A stretch of DNA of 7,402 nucleotides from JBPEXY01 sp052031065 (GTDB taxonomy: Bacteria > Pseudomonadota > Gammaproteobacteria > Immundisolibacterales > Immundisolibacteraceae), in assembly GCA_052031065.1 (NCBI GenBank), contig JBPEXY010000161.1, positions 1-7,402 on the forward strand, given 5' to 3'. Within the stretch, counting starts at the first letter, position 1. Each line of letters opens with the position of its first letter. The position numbers were made by a program, and so were the translations under genes. Shown piece by piece: positions 1 through 6,702 of the stretch. A model generated the notes under the pieces. The model did no database searches, was not told the DNA's origin, and saw nothing but the letters and a program-made list of their open reading frames with translations.

Positions 1-23
1 AAACCGACGTCAATCTGATTGAG

Positions 24-1277
24 CTACCGATACTCATCAAGTAACTCGATCCAGTGTCGTACCGGCACCGCATTATCCCGCTGCAGGTGAACCTGACAAC
101 CAATATTAGCCGTCACGATCACCTCCGCAGCTGTCTGGGTCAAATTTTGCAGCTTATTCTGCCGAAGTTGTTCCGACAGTTCCGGCTGCAATATGCTGTA
201 AGTGCCGGCAGAACCACAACAGGTCTGGCCATCCGCCACTGGCACCAGTTCGAAACCCGTCTCCCGCAACAGATCTTCCACCAGCGCACCGACATGGCCC
301 CGTTGACCATGCTGGGCGGTACAGGGTATCTGTAAAGCAATTTTACCCGCTAGCTTTGAATCTGCTTTGGCGCCCCGCCGTTTGATCAGCTCCGCATCAA
401 CAAGCTCCACCGGATCGCGTAGCAGTGAGGAAACCTTTACCGCACGTTCAGCATACTTCGGATCATCGGCCAGCAGACGACCATATTCAGAAACCATCTG
501 TCCACACCCGGTGGCGCTGACCACAATCGCCTCAACACCCTGTTCGATCAATGGCCACCAGACGTCAATATTGTTGCGCATTCGATCAAGAGCCGCAGAA
601 CCGGGGGCCAGATGGTGGTCAATTGCTCCGCAACAGCCCTGGCCGGCCACTGACTGCAGCGTGATTCCCTGACTATCGAAGAGCCGTTTTAGTGCCAGGT
701 CAATGGTCGGCACCAGCGCATCCTGCACACAGCCTTGAAGGAGGATCACCCGACGCTGTGGCTTATCAGTGCGGCCATCTTTTCTGTCGCCAGCCCTGTC
801 GGTTGGCCTGCCCCTGACCACCGGCACTCTGGATCTGAATGTCGCTGGCAGCAACGGCCTGACCAGCCGCCCCATTCCCAGCAACAACCTAAAACGGTTG
901 CGATAGGGCAGCAGATTTCTTAGCAGAAAGATTTTCAGCCGCTGCCAGAATGGTCGTGACGTCCGTTCGGCAACCAGCTCACGGCCAAGATCGGCAATCC
1001 AGCTGTAGCGCACCCCTGCCGGACAGGTGGTTTCACAATTCCGGCAGGTCAGACAGCGATCGAGATGATGCTCAAGGGTTGCATTGGCGCAGCCCTCCTC
1101 GAGGGCGTTTTTAACCTGGTAAATTCTGCCCCGTGGACCATCGAGCTCATCGCCGGTCAACTGGTAGGTAGGACAGGTAACATTACAGAATCCACAGTGA
1201 ACACACTTGCGGATCATCTGCTCTACCGGCGCGACCCCGGCTCGCTGACGGGTCTCCTCATCGAAATAGGTCTGCAC
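24..1277 (-). CDS. glcF: Glycolate oxidase iron-sulfur subunit GlcF
   Basis: This 417-residue protein is the electron-transfer subunit of the GlcDEF glycolate oxidase, which oxidises glycolate to glyoxylate and passes electrons towards the respiratory chain at the inner face of the membrane. Two ferredoxin-type 4Fe-4S motifs are visible: C25-x2-C28-x2-C31-x3-C35-P and C75-x2-C78-x2-C81-x3-C85-P. Two cysteine-rich CCG-type domains follow, with CCG at 215-217 and 353-355 and a later conserved cysteine at 394 (NIGCQ). The N-terminal DELDGPRGRIY segment and C-terminal VRHWIELLDE closely resemble E. coli GlcF. Residues about 155-176 form a charged Arg/Asp-rich linker that seems longer than in the roughly 407-residue E. 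coli protein. The start is GTG at 1277, overlapping the TAG stop of glcE by one base (TAGTG), so translation is probably coupled. A GGAG eight bases upstream serves as ribosome binding site. It is the last visible gene of the operon; identity is very secure. Confidence 0.96.
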   Translation of the reverse strand: MQTYFDEETRQRAGVAPVEQMIRKCVHCGFCNVTCPTYQLTGDELDGPRGRIYQVKNALEEGCANATLEHHLDRCLTCRNCETTCPAGVRYSWIADLGRELVAERTSRPFWQRLKIFLLRNLLPYRNRFRLLLGMGRLVRPLLPATFRSRVPVVRGRPTDRAGDRKDGRTDKPQRRVILLQGCVQDALVPTIDLALKRLFDSQGITLQSVAGQGCCGAIDHHLAPGSAALDRMRNNIDVWWPLIEQGVEAIVVSATGCGQMVSEYGRLLADDPKYAERAVKVSSLLRDPVELVDAELIKRRGAKADSKLAGKIALQIPCTAQHGQRGHVGALVEDLLRETGFELVPVADGQTCCGSAGTYSILQPELSEQLRQNKLQNLTQTAAEVIVTANIGCQVHLQRDNAVPVRHWIELLDEYR

Positions 1278-2407
1278 TAGCTCCGCTCCGACAGTGAGTC
1301 AACGGAAACAAACAGGCCGTCGGGATCGAACGCGTTCTGAATTCTCGCCTGAATGTTTCTGGATGGGTCGGTGGTTATTCCAGCCTCTTTACTAACAGCA
1401 CCTTCACCAATATGCCCCGCGGGTATCCCCGCCCCAAAACAGCTCAACCAGCCGCCGGTCCGACGAGCATACTCCTGCAACTGCTGATCACTCGCACTAC
1501 CCCGATACCAGCGTTGCGCGCCGCCCCAATCGATCAACCAGTGGTGATCTTCACCGCCAAACCGCGCCAGCTCACTGGCGGTCGCCATCGAAAAACGCCA
1601 CATCGGACCCTGCTGCTGAAAAAACGGCCACTGCTGGTCACGCAAACCATCCCACCAGAGATGATCAGCCGCCAGCACTTGTCCACCAATAATTTGCTGC
1701 GCAGCAGACACGCCGGTCTCGGTACCGGAAAGCCGCACCGACAACAGACCCTGGTGATAGACCAATGCCGAGATCGGTAGCGGCTTGCGTTGCCAGCCCA
1801 CCATCGTTTGCAGCGCCTGCTCAGCCGGCATCTCCAGTTGCAGGGTGAGCTGGCGGGGCCGTACCGGTACAACACGCAAAGAGAGCTCCAGCAACAGGCC
1901 GAGACTTCCCCAACTGCCAGCAAGCAATCGCGGCACATCAAACCCGGCAACATTTTTGATCAACTGACCACCAAACCGGAGCCGCTCACCCAGACCATTG
2001 ACCATCTCCACGCCGAGTACAAAGTCGCGCGCCGCGCCAGACCAGGGACGCCGTGGCCCGGAAAGGCCGCAGGCTATCGCGCCACCGATGGTCCCGCTTT
2101 GCGCCCTTCCTGCCCCGCCAAAACGGGGTGGCTCAAAACCAAGTGCCTGGCGCTGTGCGGCGAGCACGGATTCAACCTCCGTCAATGAAGTGCCGGCGCG
2201 AACCGTAATCACCATATCGCCGGGTTCGTAATCGACCACCCCGCAATGGCCGGTGGTGGTGAGCTGACCCGTTTCACTGGACAGATCAAACGGCCGCCAG
2301 TACGGCTTGCTGCCGTGGCCAGTAATGGAAAGTCGCTGACCCGCATGACGCGCCTCAACAACCTGGGTCACCAGCTGTTCGGCGATATCACCCATGACTG
2401 ACGACAA
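1277..2407 (-). CDS. glcE: Glycolate oxidase FAD-binding subunit GlcE
   Basis: This protein of up to 376 residues is the second flavoprotein-like subunit of glycolate oxidase and works with GlcD and GlcF. It belongs to the FAD-linked oxidase (FAD_binding_4) family. Conserved blocks that match E. coli GlcE are GTIGGAIACGLSGPRRPWSG at about 105-124, DFVLG at 128-132, RFGGQLIKNVAGFD at about 144-157, and LIDWGGAQRW nearer the C-terminus. Two starts are possible: TTG at 2407, just after an in-frame stop, or ATG at 2395, which gives 372 residues. Neither has a convincing Shine-Dalgarno sequence, so the start is uncertain by four codons. The C-terminus ends in FDPDGLFVSVDSLSERS and lacks the NPGR-type ending usual in this family. 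The gene lies 66 bases after glcD and its stop overlaps the glcF start; its last codons contain the CGGAGCGGAG that acts as ribosome binding site for glcF. Confidence 0.94.
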   Translation of the reverse strand: MSSVMGDIAEQLVTQVVEARHAGQRLSITGHGSKPYWRPFDLSSETGQLTTTGHCGVVDYEPGDMVITVRAGTSLTEVESVLAAQRQALGFEPPRFGGAGRAQSGTIGGAIACGLSGPRRPWSGAARDFVLGVEMVNGLGERLRFGGQLIKNVAGFDVPRLLAGSWGSLGLLLELSLRVVPVRPRQLTLQLEMPAEQALQTMVGWQRKPLPISALVYHQGLLSVRLSGTETGVSAAQQIIGGQVLAADHLWWDGLRDQQWPFFQQQGPMWRFSMATASELARFGGEDHHWLIDWGGAQRWYRGSASDQQLQEYARRTGGWLSCFGAGIPAGHIGEGAVSKEAGITTDPSRNIQARIQNAFDPDGLFVSVDSLSERS

Positions 2408-2473
2408 CCGGAGTAATTAAATATCGAACCATGAAATGCATAAGGTGTTGAAAGGCCAGAAAGGTCAAAAAGA

Positions 2474-3970
2474 TCAGAACCGTTCCAGTTCAGGAAACGG
2501 CATCTCGCCGCGATGAACATGCAGGCCACCCAGTTCAGCGCAACGGTTGGGTGTTGGGATCGCCTTGCCCGGGTTGAGTAACCCGGTCGGGTCAAATGCC
2601 TGCTTCAGCCGCTCAAACTGCTCCAGCTCCGCAGCGGTGAACTGGTCACAGGCCTTATCCAGTTTCTCCACCCCAAGTCCATGTTCGCCACTCAGAGTGC
2701 CTCCAAGTTCAAGGCAAACGGTGAGAATCTCATCCGCCAGTTTTTCGGTCCGCTCCACCTCATCAGGCACCGACGCATCGTACAACACCAGTGGGTGAAG
2801 ATTGCCGTCACCAGCATGAAACACATTGGCAACCCGTAATTGGTACTGGCGGCTCAGTTCAACGATACGTTTCAGTGCATAGGCGAGATGCCGGCGCGGA
2901 ACCGTCGCATCCATAATGTAGAAATCGGTGGTCACCTGGCCCATCGCCGGGAACGCCGATTTGCGCCCTGACCAGAGCAGAACGCGCTCCTGCTCACTGC
3001 GCGCCAGTCGCAGGTCATAGGCACCAAAGCGTTCTATCTCCTGCTTCACCGCCGCCAGTTGGTCGTCAACTTCGGCGGCAGTTCCATCCAGCTCGATCAA
3101 CAGAATCGCTTCGGCATCGGTCGGCAGGTCCATCTGAATATAGTTTTCAACCACCTCAATCGCGGTCTGGTCCATCATCTCCAGACCGGCCGGAATAACC
3201 CCCGCCGCGATGATATTCATCACCCCCTGACCGGCTTTTTCCATGTCGGGGAACGCCGCCTGCAGCAGTACGATTGATTCTGGCAGCGGCAACAGATTCA
3301 CCGTCACCTCAACGACGACGCCGAGCATACCTTCAGAACCGGTCATCACCGCGAGCAGATCGTAGCCAGCGCTATCAAGGCCACTGCCGCCCAGAGTGAC
3401 CAGCTCGCCGCGATAATCGAGGTAGCGGAGCTGACGGATATTGTGGGTAGTTAAACCATACTTTACGCAGTGCACACCGCCGGAATTCTCCGCCACGTTA
3501 CCGCCAATACTGGAAGCAAACTGCGACGATGGGTCGGGCGCGTAAAACAGCCCAAGGGGTGCCACCGCCTCGGAAATGGCCAGGTTACGCACCCCCGGCT
3601 GCACGACCGCAGTGCGGTTATCCGCATCAATATCGATGATTCGGTTGAGTTTGCTCAGCACCAGCATCAGCGCATCAGCTCTGGGCGTTGCGCCACCAGA
3701 AAGACCGGTGCCGGCACCGCGAGCAATCAGCGCCACCTGGTTCTGGTGAGCATAACGCACCACCTGCTGCACCTGTTCTACTGTTTGCGGAATCACCACC
3801 AGCAGCGGTATTTCCCTGATCGCGGTGAGCGCATCACACTCGAACGGTTTCAGCTGCTCAAGCCGGTCCAGCACACAATCGGCCGGTAAGAACTGGCGCA
3901 GTTCGCCTGCCAGCTGCTTGCGCCTGGCCGGGTCTGCACGGTCGCTGGTTGGCCCAATAACAATAGTCAC
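2474..3970 (-). CDS. glcD: Glycolate oxidase catalytic FAD subunit GlcD
   Basis: This 498-residue protein is the catalytic FAD-containing subunit of glycolate oxidase and converts glycolate (and in related enzymes D-lactate) to the 2-oxo acid. The FAD_binding_4 domain occupies about residues 50-230, with the glycine-rich ARGAGTGLSGG at 83-93, SSIGGNVAENSGG at 153-165 and GSEGMLG at 211-217. The C-terminal FAD-oxidase domain carries HAGDGNLHP at 385-393, GEHGLGVEK at 428-436 and LLNPGK at 465-470. The tail PFPELERF and the preceding HVHRGEM block are close to E. coli GlcD, which has almost the same length. The start is GTG at 3970; an in-frame TAA lies three codons upstream, so no longer form is possible. 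Only a weak GGGG, ten bases upstream, resembles a ribosome binding site. It is the first gene of the operon and is divergent from purU. No glcC-type regulator is next to it. Confidence 0.96.
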   Translation of the reverse strand: MTIVIGPTSDRADPARRKQLAGELRQFLPADCVLDRLEQLKPFECDALTAIREIPLLVVIPQTVEQVQQVVRYAHQNQVALIARGAGTGLSGGATPRADALMLVLSKLNRIIDIDADNRTAVVQPGVRNLAISEAVAPLGLFYAPDPSSQFASSIGGNVAENSGGVHCVKYGLTTHNIRQLRYLDYRGELVTLGGSGLDSAGYDLLAVMTGSEGMLGVVVEVTVNLLPLPESIVLLQAAFPDMEKAGQGVMNIIAAGVIPAGLEMMDQTAIEVVENYIQMDLPTDAEAILLIELDGTAAEVDDQLAAVKQEIERFGAYDLRLARSEQERVLLWSGRKSAFPAMGQVTTDFYIMDATVPRRHLAYALKRIVELSRQYQLRVANVFHAGDGNLHPLVLYDASVPDEVERTEKLADEILTVCLELGGTLSGEHGLGVEKLDKACDQFTAAELEQFERLKQAFDPTGLLNPGKAIPTPNRCAELGGLHVHRGEMPFPELERF

Positions 3971-4020
3971 CGGCGCTTAACCCCAGGTTGCATTACTGGT
4001 CTCGCGCATGGTTGGAGCAA

Positions 4021-4049
4021 TTGACACACCTCTCCCCTGTCTTAATAAT
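4021..4049 (+). promoter_or_regulatory. Sigma-70 promoter for purU
   Basis: A perfect -35 box TTGACA at 4021-4026 is followed after 17 bases by AATAAT at 4044-4049, which matches the -10 consensus at five of six positions. Spacing and orientation fit transcription of purU, with a start near 4056. This would give an untranslated leader of about 170 bases. The 254-base region also has to hold the promoter of glcD on the other strand, for which I see no good match. Predicted from sequence only. Confidence 0.7.
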
Positions 4050-4100
4050 TCCGGCTCTTTTTAACGCCTGTTTTCAACACTCATTGCCGTCAGGCTAAAG

Positions 4101-4184
4101 CCAGGGCTGGCAGATCACCCACCCTGGTGGTTGAATATCTCTCAGCTCCATTTTCCACCAACCAGCGCTGGCAAAGTCTCTGCC
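4101..4184 (+). other. purU leader with several inverted repeats
   Basis: The predicted 5' leader of purU contains several complementary segments. CCAGGG at 4101-4106 can pair with CCCTGG at 4122-4127. TGGTGG at 4125-4130 can pair with CCACCA at 4155-4160, which would compete with the first pairing. CCAGCGCTGG at 4162-4171 is a perfect ten-base palindrome. GGCA at 4170-4173 faces TGCC at 4181-4184. No U-tract follows any of them, so they are not intrinsic terminators. I could not match the layout to a known riboswitch; I looked for a glycine or tetrahydrofolate type and saw no recognisable core. A regulatory RNA role is only a possibility. Confidence 0.3.
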
Positions 4185-4224
4185 ATCACTGCCCAATTTC
4201 ACTGCTATCGGCTCTCGTCTATCC

Positions 4225-5079
4225 ATGACCGCTTCAGCAACTCTACTGATTATCGCACCGGATCGCCGTGGCCTTGTGGCTGCTGTTGCAAACTTTTTGC
4301 ACAGCCATCAGGCCAATATCCTCCATGCCGACCAGCATATCGATGGCTCGGAAAACCTGTTTTTCATGCGTGTGGAGTGGGATTTAAAAGATTTCGATCT
4401 GGATCGCGACCAGTTGGCAGAAGAGTTTTGTCAGGTCGCCGAGCCCCTGAACATGGAATGGCGAATCGAATATAGCGACCGCAAACCCCGGGTCGCCATC
4501 ATGGTCTCCCGCCAGGACCACTGCCTGGTGGACCTGCTCTACCGGCACCATGCAGGCGAACTGAACTGCGAAATTCCGCTGATCATCAGCAACCATGACG
4601 TGTGCCGGCCACTGGCGGAATTCCACGGGATTCCGTTCCACCACATTCCGGTGGTGGCGGATCACAAACCGGCGGCTGAGCTTCAGCAGTTGGAGCTGCT
4701 GAAAAAGGAGCGGGTCGATACCGTGGTACTGGCCCGCTACATGCAAATTCTAAGCGCTGAGTTCATCGCCCACTACCCGCGCAGAATCATCAACATCCAC
4801 CACTCTTTCCTGCCGGCGTTCACCGGCGCGCGGCCCTATCACCGCGCTTATGATCGCGGCGTGAAATTGATTGGCGCCACCAGCCACTACGTCACCGAAG
4901 TGCTCGACGATGGACCGATCATCGAACAGGATGTCAGCCGCGTATCCCACCGCGACCAGGTCGACGACCTGATCGAACAGGGACGCGACCTGGAGCGGGT
5001 AGTCCTCTCCCGAGCACTGCGCTGGCACATTGACCACCGCATTCTCACCTACGGCAACAAAACCGTCGTCTTCGACTAG
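4225..5079 (+). CDS. purU: Formyltetrahydrofolate deformylase PurU
   Basis: This 284-residue cytosolic enzyme hydrolyses 10-formyl-tetrahydrofolate to formate and tetrahydrofolate, balancing the one-carbon pool and supplying formate for purine synthesis. An N-terminal ACT domain (about residues 5-82, beginning LLIIAPDRRGLVAAVANFL) is followed by a formyltransferase domain (about 88-270). The catalytic signature INIHHSFLP places the expected Asn at 190 and His at 192, and LDDGPII places the expected Asp at 228, by analogy with PurN. SFLPAFTGARPYHRAYDRGVK and the C-terminal GNKTVVF are typical of PurU, and the ACT domain separates it from PurN. Length fits the family (E. coli 280). ATG 4225 is the first usable start in frame, yet no Shine-Dalgarno sequence precedes it. 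The gene is divergent from glcD, behind a strong predicted promoter, and convergent with the downstream dioxygenase. In some bacteria purU sits with glycine betaine or sarcosine catabolism genes; here the link may be glycolate-derived glycine. Confidence 0.96.
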   Translation: MTASATLLIIAPDRRGLVAAVANFLHSHQANILHADQHIDGSENLFFMRVEWDLKDFDLDRDQLAEEFCQVAEPLNMEWRIEYSDRKPRVAIMVSRQDHCLVDLLYRHHAGELNCEIPLIISNHDVCRPLAEFHGIPFHHIPVVADHKPAAELQQLELLKKERVDTVVLARYMQILSAEFIAHYPRRIINIHHSFLPAFTGARPYHRAYDRGVKLIGATSHYVTEVLDDGPIIEQDVSRVSHRDQVDDLIEQGRDLERVVLSRALRWHIDHRILTYGNKTVVFD

Positions 5080-5094
5080 TAACCGCAAGCAACT

Positions 5095-5152
5095 AACCTT
5101 GTCTTGATTCGAATCCCGCCCTTACAGACCCCCGAGCAAACGTCACAAGGTT
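5095..5152. repeat. Inverted repeat in the convergent gap after purU
   Basis: The 73-base gap between the converging purU and dioxygenase genes holds AACCTTGT (5095-5102) and its exact complement ACAAGGTT (5145-5152), separated by 42 bases. Inside the loop is the perfect palindrome GATTCGAATC (5106-5115). There is no run of T on either strand, so this is a poor intrinsic terminator. It may be a weak bidirectional stop or chance. Confidence 0.25.
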
Positions 5153-6484
5153 CTAAAACTGGCCCATCAGTTCCCGCCAGCGGCGCATCGGTGCGTGGGC
5201 ACCCACCTCCGCATCACCGTTTCCACTGACGACCGGGTTGAGACCCATTTTCGCGGCCTCTTCATCCGCGCCATCAATCACAGAAGCATTGCCGCGAGCA
5301 TAGCCCTGTTGCCACTCCACTGCGGTAGCCTGAAAACCGCGCTGACAGGACTCCATCACCACCTGATCATCTGGCGTGGCCAGCCCCGCCGGACCGAGAA
5401 AATCCTCAAACTGGCGCAAACGCAGGGCACGGGCTTCAGCCGGTTCCCCTTTCGGGGCGATGCAGTAGACCTCCACGCGGGTTTTATCCACCGCAATCGG
5501 GTGCATAATCCGTAGCGTGGTGGATGACTGATCCATCAACCAGAGATTGGGAAAACAGAGCTGAAAACGCACACAATCAATCAGCCAGTTCGCCTTTTCC
5601 TCACCAAACCGCTGCTCCAGCTGGCTACGGGATTTGGCCAGTGGACGTTCATCGCCGTTTGGCATCCACGCCCAGGCCGTGCCATGACCATTACCCAGGT
5701 CATAGACCCCGCCAGGTAGCTTATCCATCTGGCTCACATCGATGGTTTTCAGATTATCCCCCGCCTCCTGCTCGCGGCGTTGGGCAAGGGCAATGTAGCC
5801 CGTGTGTACTGGAAAAAAGTGGTAGCCGTCCGGGTTTTCCAGCTGCAGTTTCCAGTTAGACGTCGTCGTGTAGTGAACGCCCCCCTTGAGCACCTCAAGC
5901 CCGTCAGGTGACTGATCGACAAACATATCGATAAACACCGTCGCATCGCCCAGCCAGGTTTCCAGCGGCTCCACATCGGCAACGATACTGCCAAAAATAA
6001 AGCCGCGATAGACTCCCAGCTGCCCCAGCTTGCGCAGGTTGTGGTCCAGCTTGTTGAAGGACTCTGGATAGTCACCCCTGGCGTGGTCGTTGACATCGAC
6101 GCAGGTACCCGCCGAGTCATACACCCAGCCGTGGTAGGGACACATAAACGTGGGTTTGTTGCCGCGTTTGGTGGTGGTCACCTGAGAACCGCGGTGACTA
6201 CAGGCATTCAGAAACGCGTTGATATTGCCGTTTGCATCGCGGGTAACCACCACCGGCTGACGCCCAATCTGGGTGGTATAGAAATCATGCTTTTCCGGCA
6301 GTTGCGATTCATGAGCCAGATAGACCCAGTTGGTCTCAAAAATACGTTCCAGCTCAAGCTCGAAAATTTCCGCATCGTGGAAAATCTTTCTCGACACATC
6401 AAAGCGCTGGTCATCCCGATCATCAACAATCAGGTCGCGCAGTTCAGCGGCGCTATAGGCGCCGGTTTCGACTCGTTGATCCAT
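5153..6484 (-). CDS. Rieske dioxygenase large subunit, benzoate/anthranilate-1,2-dioxygenase type
   Basis: This 443-residue protein is the alpha subunit of a Rieske non-heme iron oxygenase. In this family the Rieske cluster receives electrons from a reductase and a mononuclear iron activates O2, usually to make a cis-diol from an aromatic acid. The Rieske ligands are C95-x-H97-x17-C115-x2-H118 within ACSHRG and CPYHGW. The iron site is ENPDGYHFFPVH, with the bridging Asp219 and the ligands His222 and His227; Asp373 in TPDDQVV is the likely third ligand. N-terminal ELELERIFETNWVYLAHESQLP and IGRQPVVVTRDANG, and C-terminal ATPDD, SCQRGF and KMGLNPV, strongly recall BenA and AntA. The ATG at 6484 is preferred over an upstream in-frame start at 6559 because a strong GGAGGAG lies seven bases before it. 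No beta subunit or reductase gene follows; the next gene is purU, converging. Benzoate, anthranilate or another carboxylated substrate are all possible. Confidence 0.9.
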   Translation of the reverse strand: MDQRVETGAYSAAELRDLIVDDRDDQRFDVSRKIFHDAEIFELELERIFETNWVYLAHESQLPEKHDFYTTQIGRQPVVVTRDANGNINAFLNACSHRGSQVTTTKRGNKPTFMCPYHGWVYDSAGTCVDVNDHARGDYPESFNKLDHNLRKLGQLGVYRGFIFGSIVADVEPLETWLGDATVFIDMFVDQSPDGLEVLKGGVHYTTTSNWKLQLENPDGYHFFPVHTGYIALAQRREQEAGDNLKTIDVSQMDKLPGGVYDLGNGHGTAWAWMPNGDERPLAKSRSQLEQRFGEEKANWLIDCVRFQLCFPNLWLMDQSSTTLRIMHPIAVDKTRVEVYCIAPKGEPAEARALRLRQFEDFLGPAGLATPDDQVVMESCQRGFQATAVEWQQGYARGNASVIDGADEEAAKMGLNPVVSGNGDAEVGAHAPMRRWRELMGQF

Positions 6485-6491
6485 CAGTGCT

Positions 6492-6498
6492 CTCCTCC
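6492..6498 (-). promoter_or_regulatory. Strong ribosome binding site fixing the BenA-like start
   Basis: On the minus strand the sequence reads GGAGGAG, with seven bases between it and the ATG at 6484. It is the best Shine-Dalgarno match in the window and argues against the 25-residue longer reading frame starting at 6559. Confidence 0.8.
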
Positions 6499-6625
6499 CC
6501 AAAACAGCAACATCAGAAACTCTGCCTGCAAGTAAACGGGTTTGGAAACCGAAATGCAACGCCTGTCACCATTCATTCAGGCATACCGCGACCCGCCTTT
6601 TTTCTGTTCTGGCTCAATCGGGCAG

Positions 6626-6638
6626 CCCGATCATCGGG
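6626..6638. promoter_or_regulatory. 13-base palindrome, candidate operator
   Basis: CCCGAT and ATCGGG flank a single central C, making a perfect two-fold symmetric site between the two divergent dioxygenase genes. It overlaps the -10 hexamer of the weak promoter proposed for the minus-strand gene, which would suit a repressor site. The binding protein is unknown and not encoded in the window. Confidence 0.4.
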
Positions 6639-6658
6639 TAACCTCGCGGTAAACTCAA
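6630..6658 (-). promoter_or_regulatory. Weak sigma-70-like promoter candidate for the BenA-like gene
   Basis: On the minus strand TTGAGT (plus positions 6653-6658) is separated by 17 bases from GATGAT (6630-6635). Each hexamer matches the consensus at four of six positions, so this is a marginal call. It would give a leader of about 140 bases. A weak promoter would be consistent with activator or inducer control, but that is inference. Confidence 0.25.
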
Positions 6659-6678
6659 CGACAGATGACCATCAACCC

Positions 6679-6699
6679 GGCCGGGAATCTTTCCCGGCC
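6679..6699. repeat. Perfect GC-rich inverted repeat upstream of the second dioxygenase gene
   Basis: The arms GGCCGGGAA (6679-6687) and TTCCCGGCC (6691-6699) are exact complements around the triplet TCT. As RNA they would form a very stable nine-base-pair hairpin; as DNA they make a 21-base near-palindromic operator. It ends 47 bases before the ATG at 6747. No T-run follows on either strand, so it is not a standard terminator. An operator or a leader hairpin are the best readings. Confidence 0.5.
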
Positions 6700-6702
6700 A
6701 CC

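Noticed and set aside
11..21. CAATC-T-GATTG palindrome just after the glcF stop, as a terminator
   Set aside because: A one-base centre cannot form a hairpin loop and there is no T-run; the window ends too soon to judge the operon end.
2390..2446. A 17-codon open frame (MHFMVRYLITPVVVSHG) overlapping the glcE start, as a possible leader peptide
   Set aside because: It has no ribosome binding site, no run of regulatory codons and no attenuator hairpin, so it is probably chance.
4056..4224. A glycine or tetrahydrofolate riboswitch in the purU leader
   Set aside because: The pathway makes it attractive, but I could not find a conserved core of either class by eye; only unassigned inverted repeats are reported.
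5101..5125. A tRNA T-loop-like stretch (GATTCGAATCCCGCC), possibly a tRNA end or attachment site
   Set aside because: The flanking bases do not form a T-stem, no acceptor stem, anticodon arm or CCA can be built, and no integrase or second copy is present.
6485..6559. A 25-residue N-terminal extension of the BenA-like protein
   Set aside because: The strong GGAGGAG seven bases before the ATG at 6484 fixes the shorter start, and BenA-like proteins begin close to that point.
6590..6606. A T-run at 6598-6603 as a terminator in the divergent region
   Set aside because: No stable stem precedes the run on the plus strand, and both flanking genes start rather than end here.
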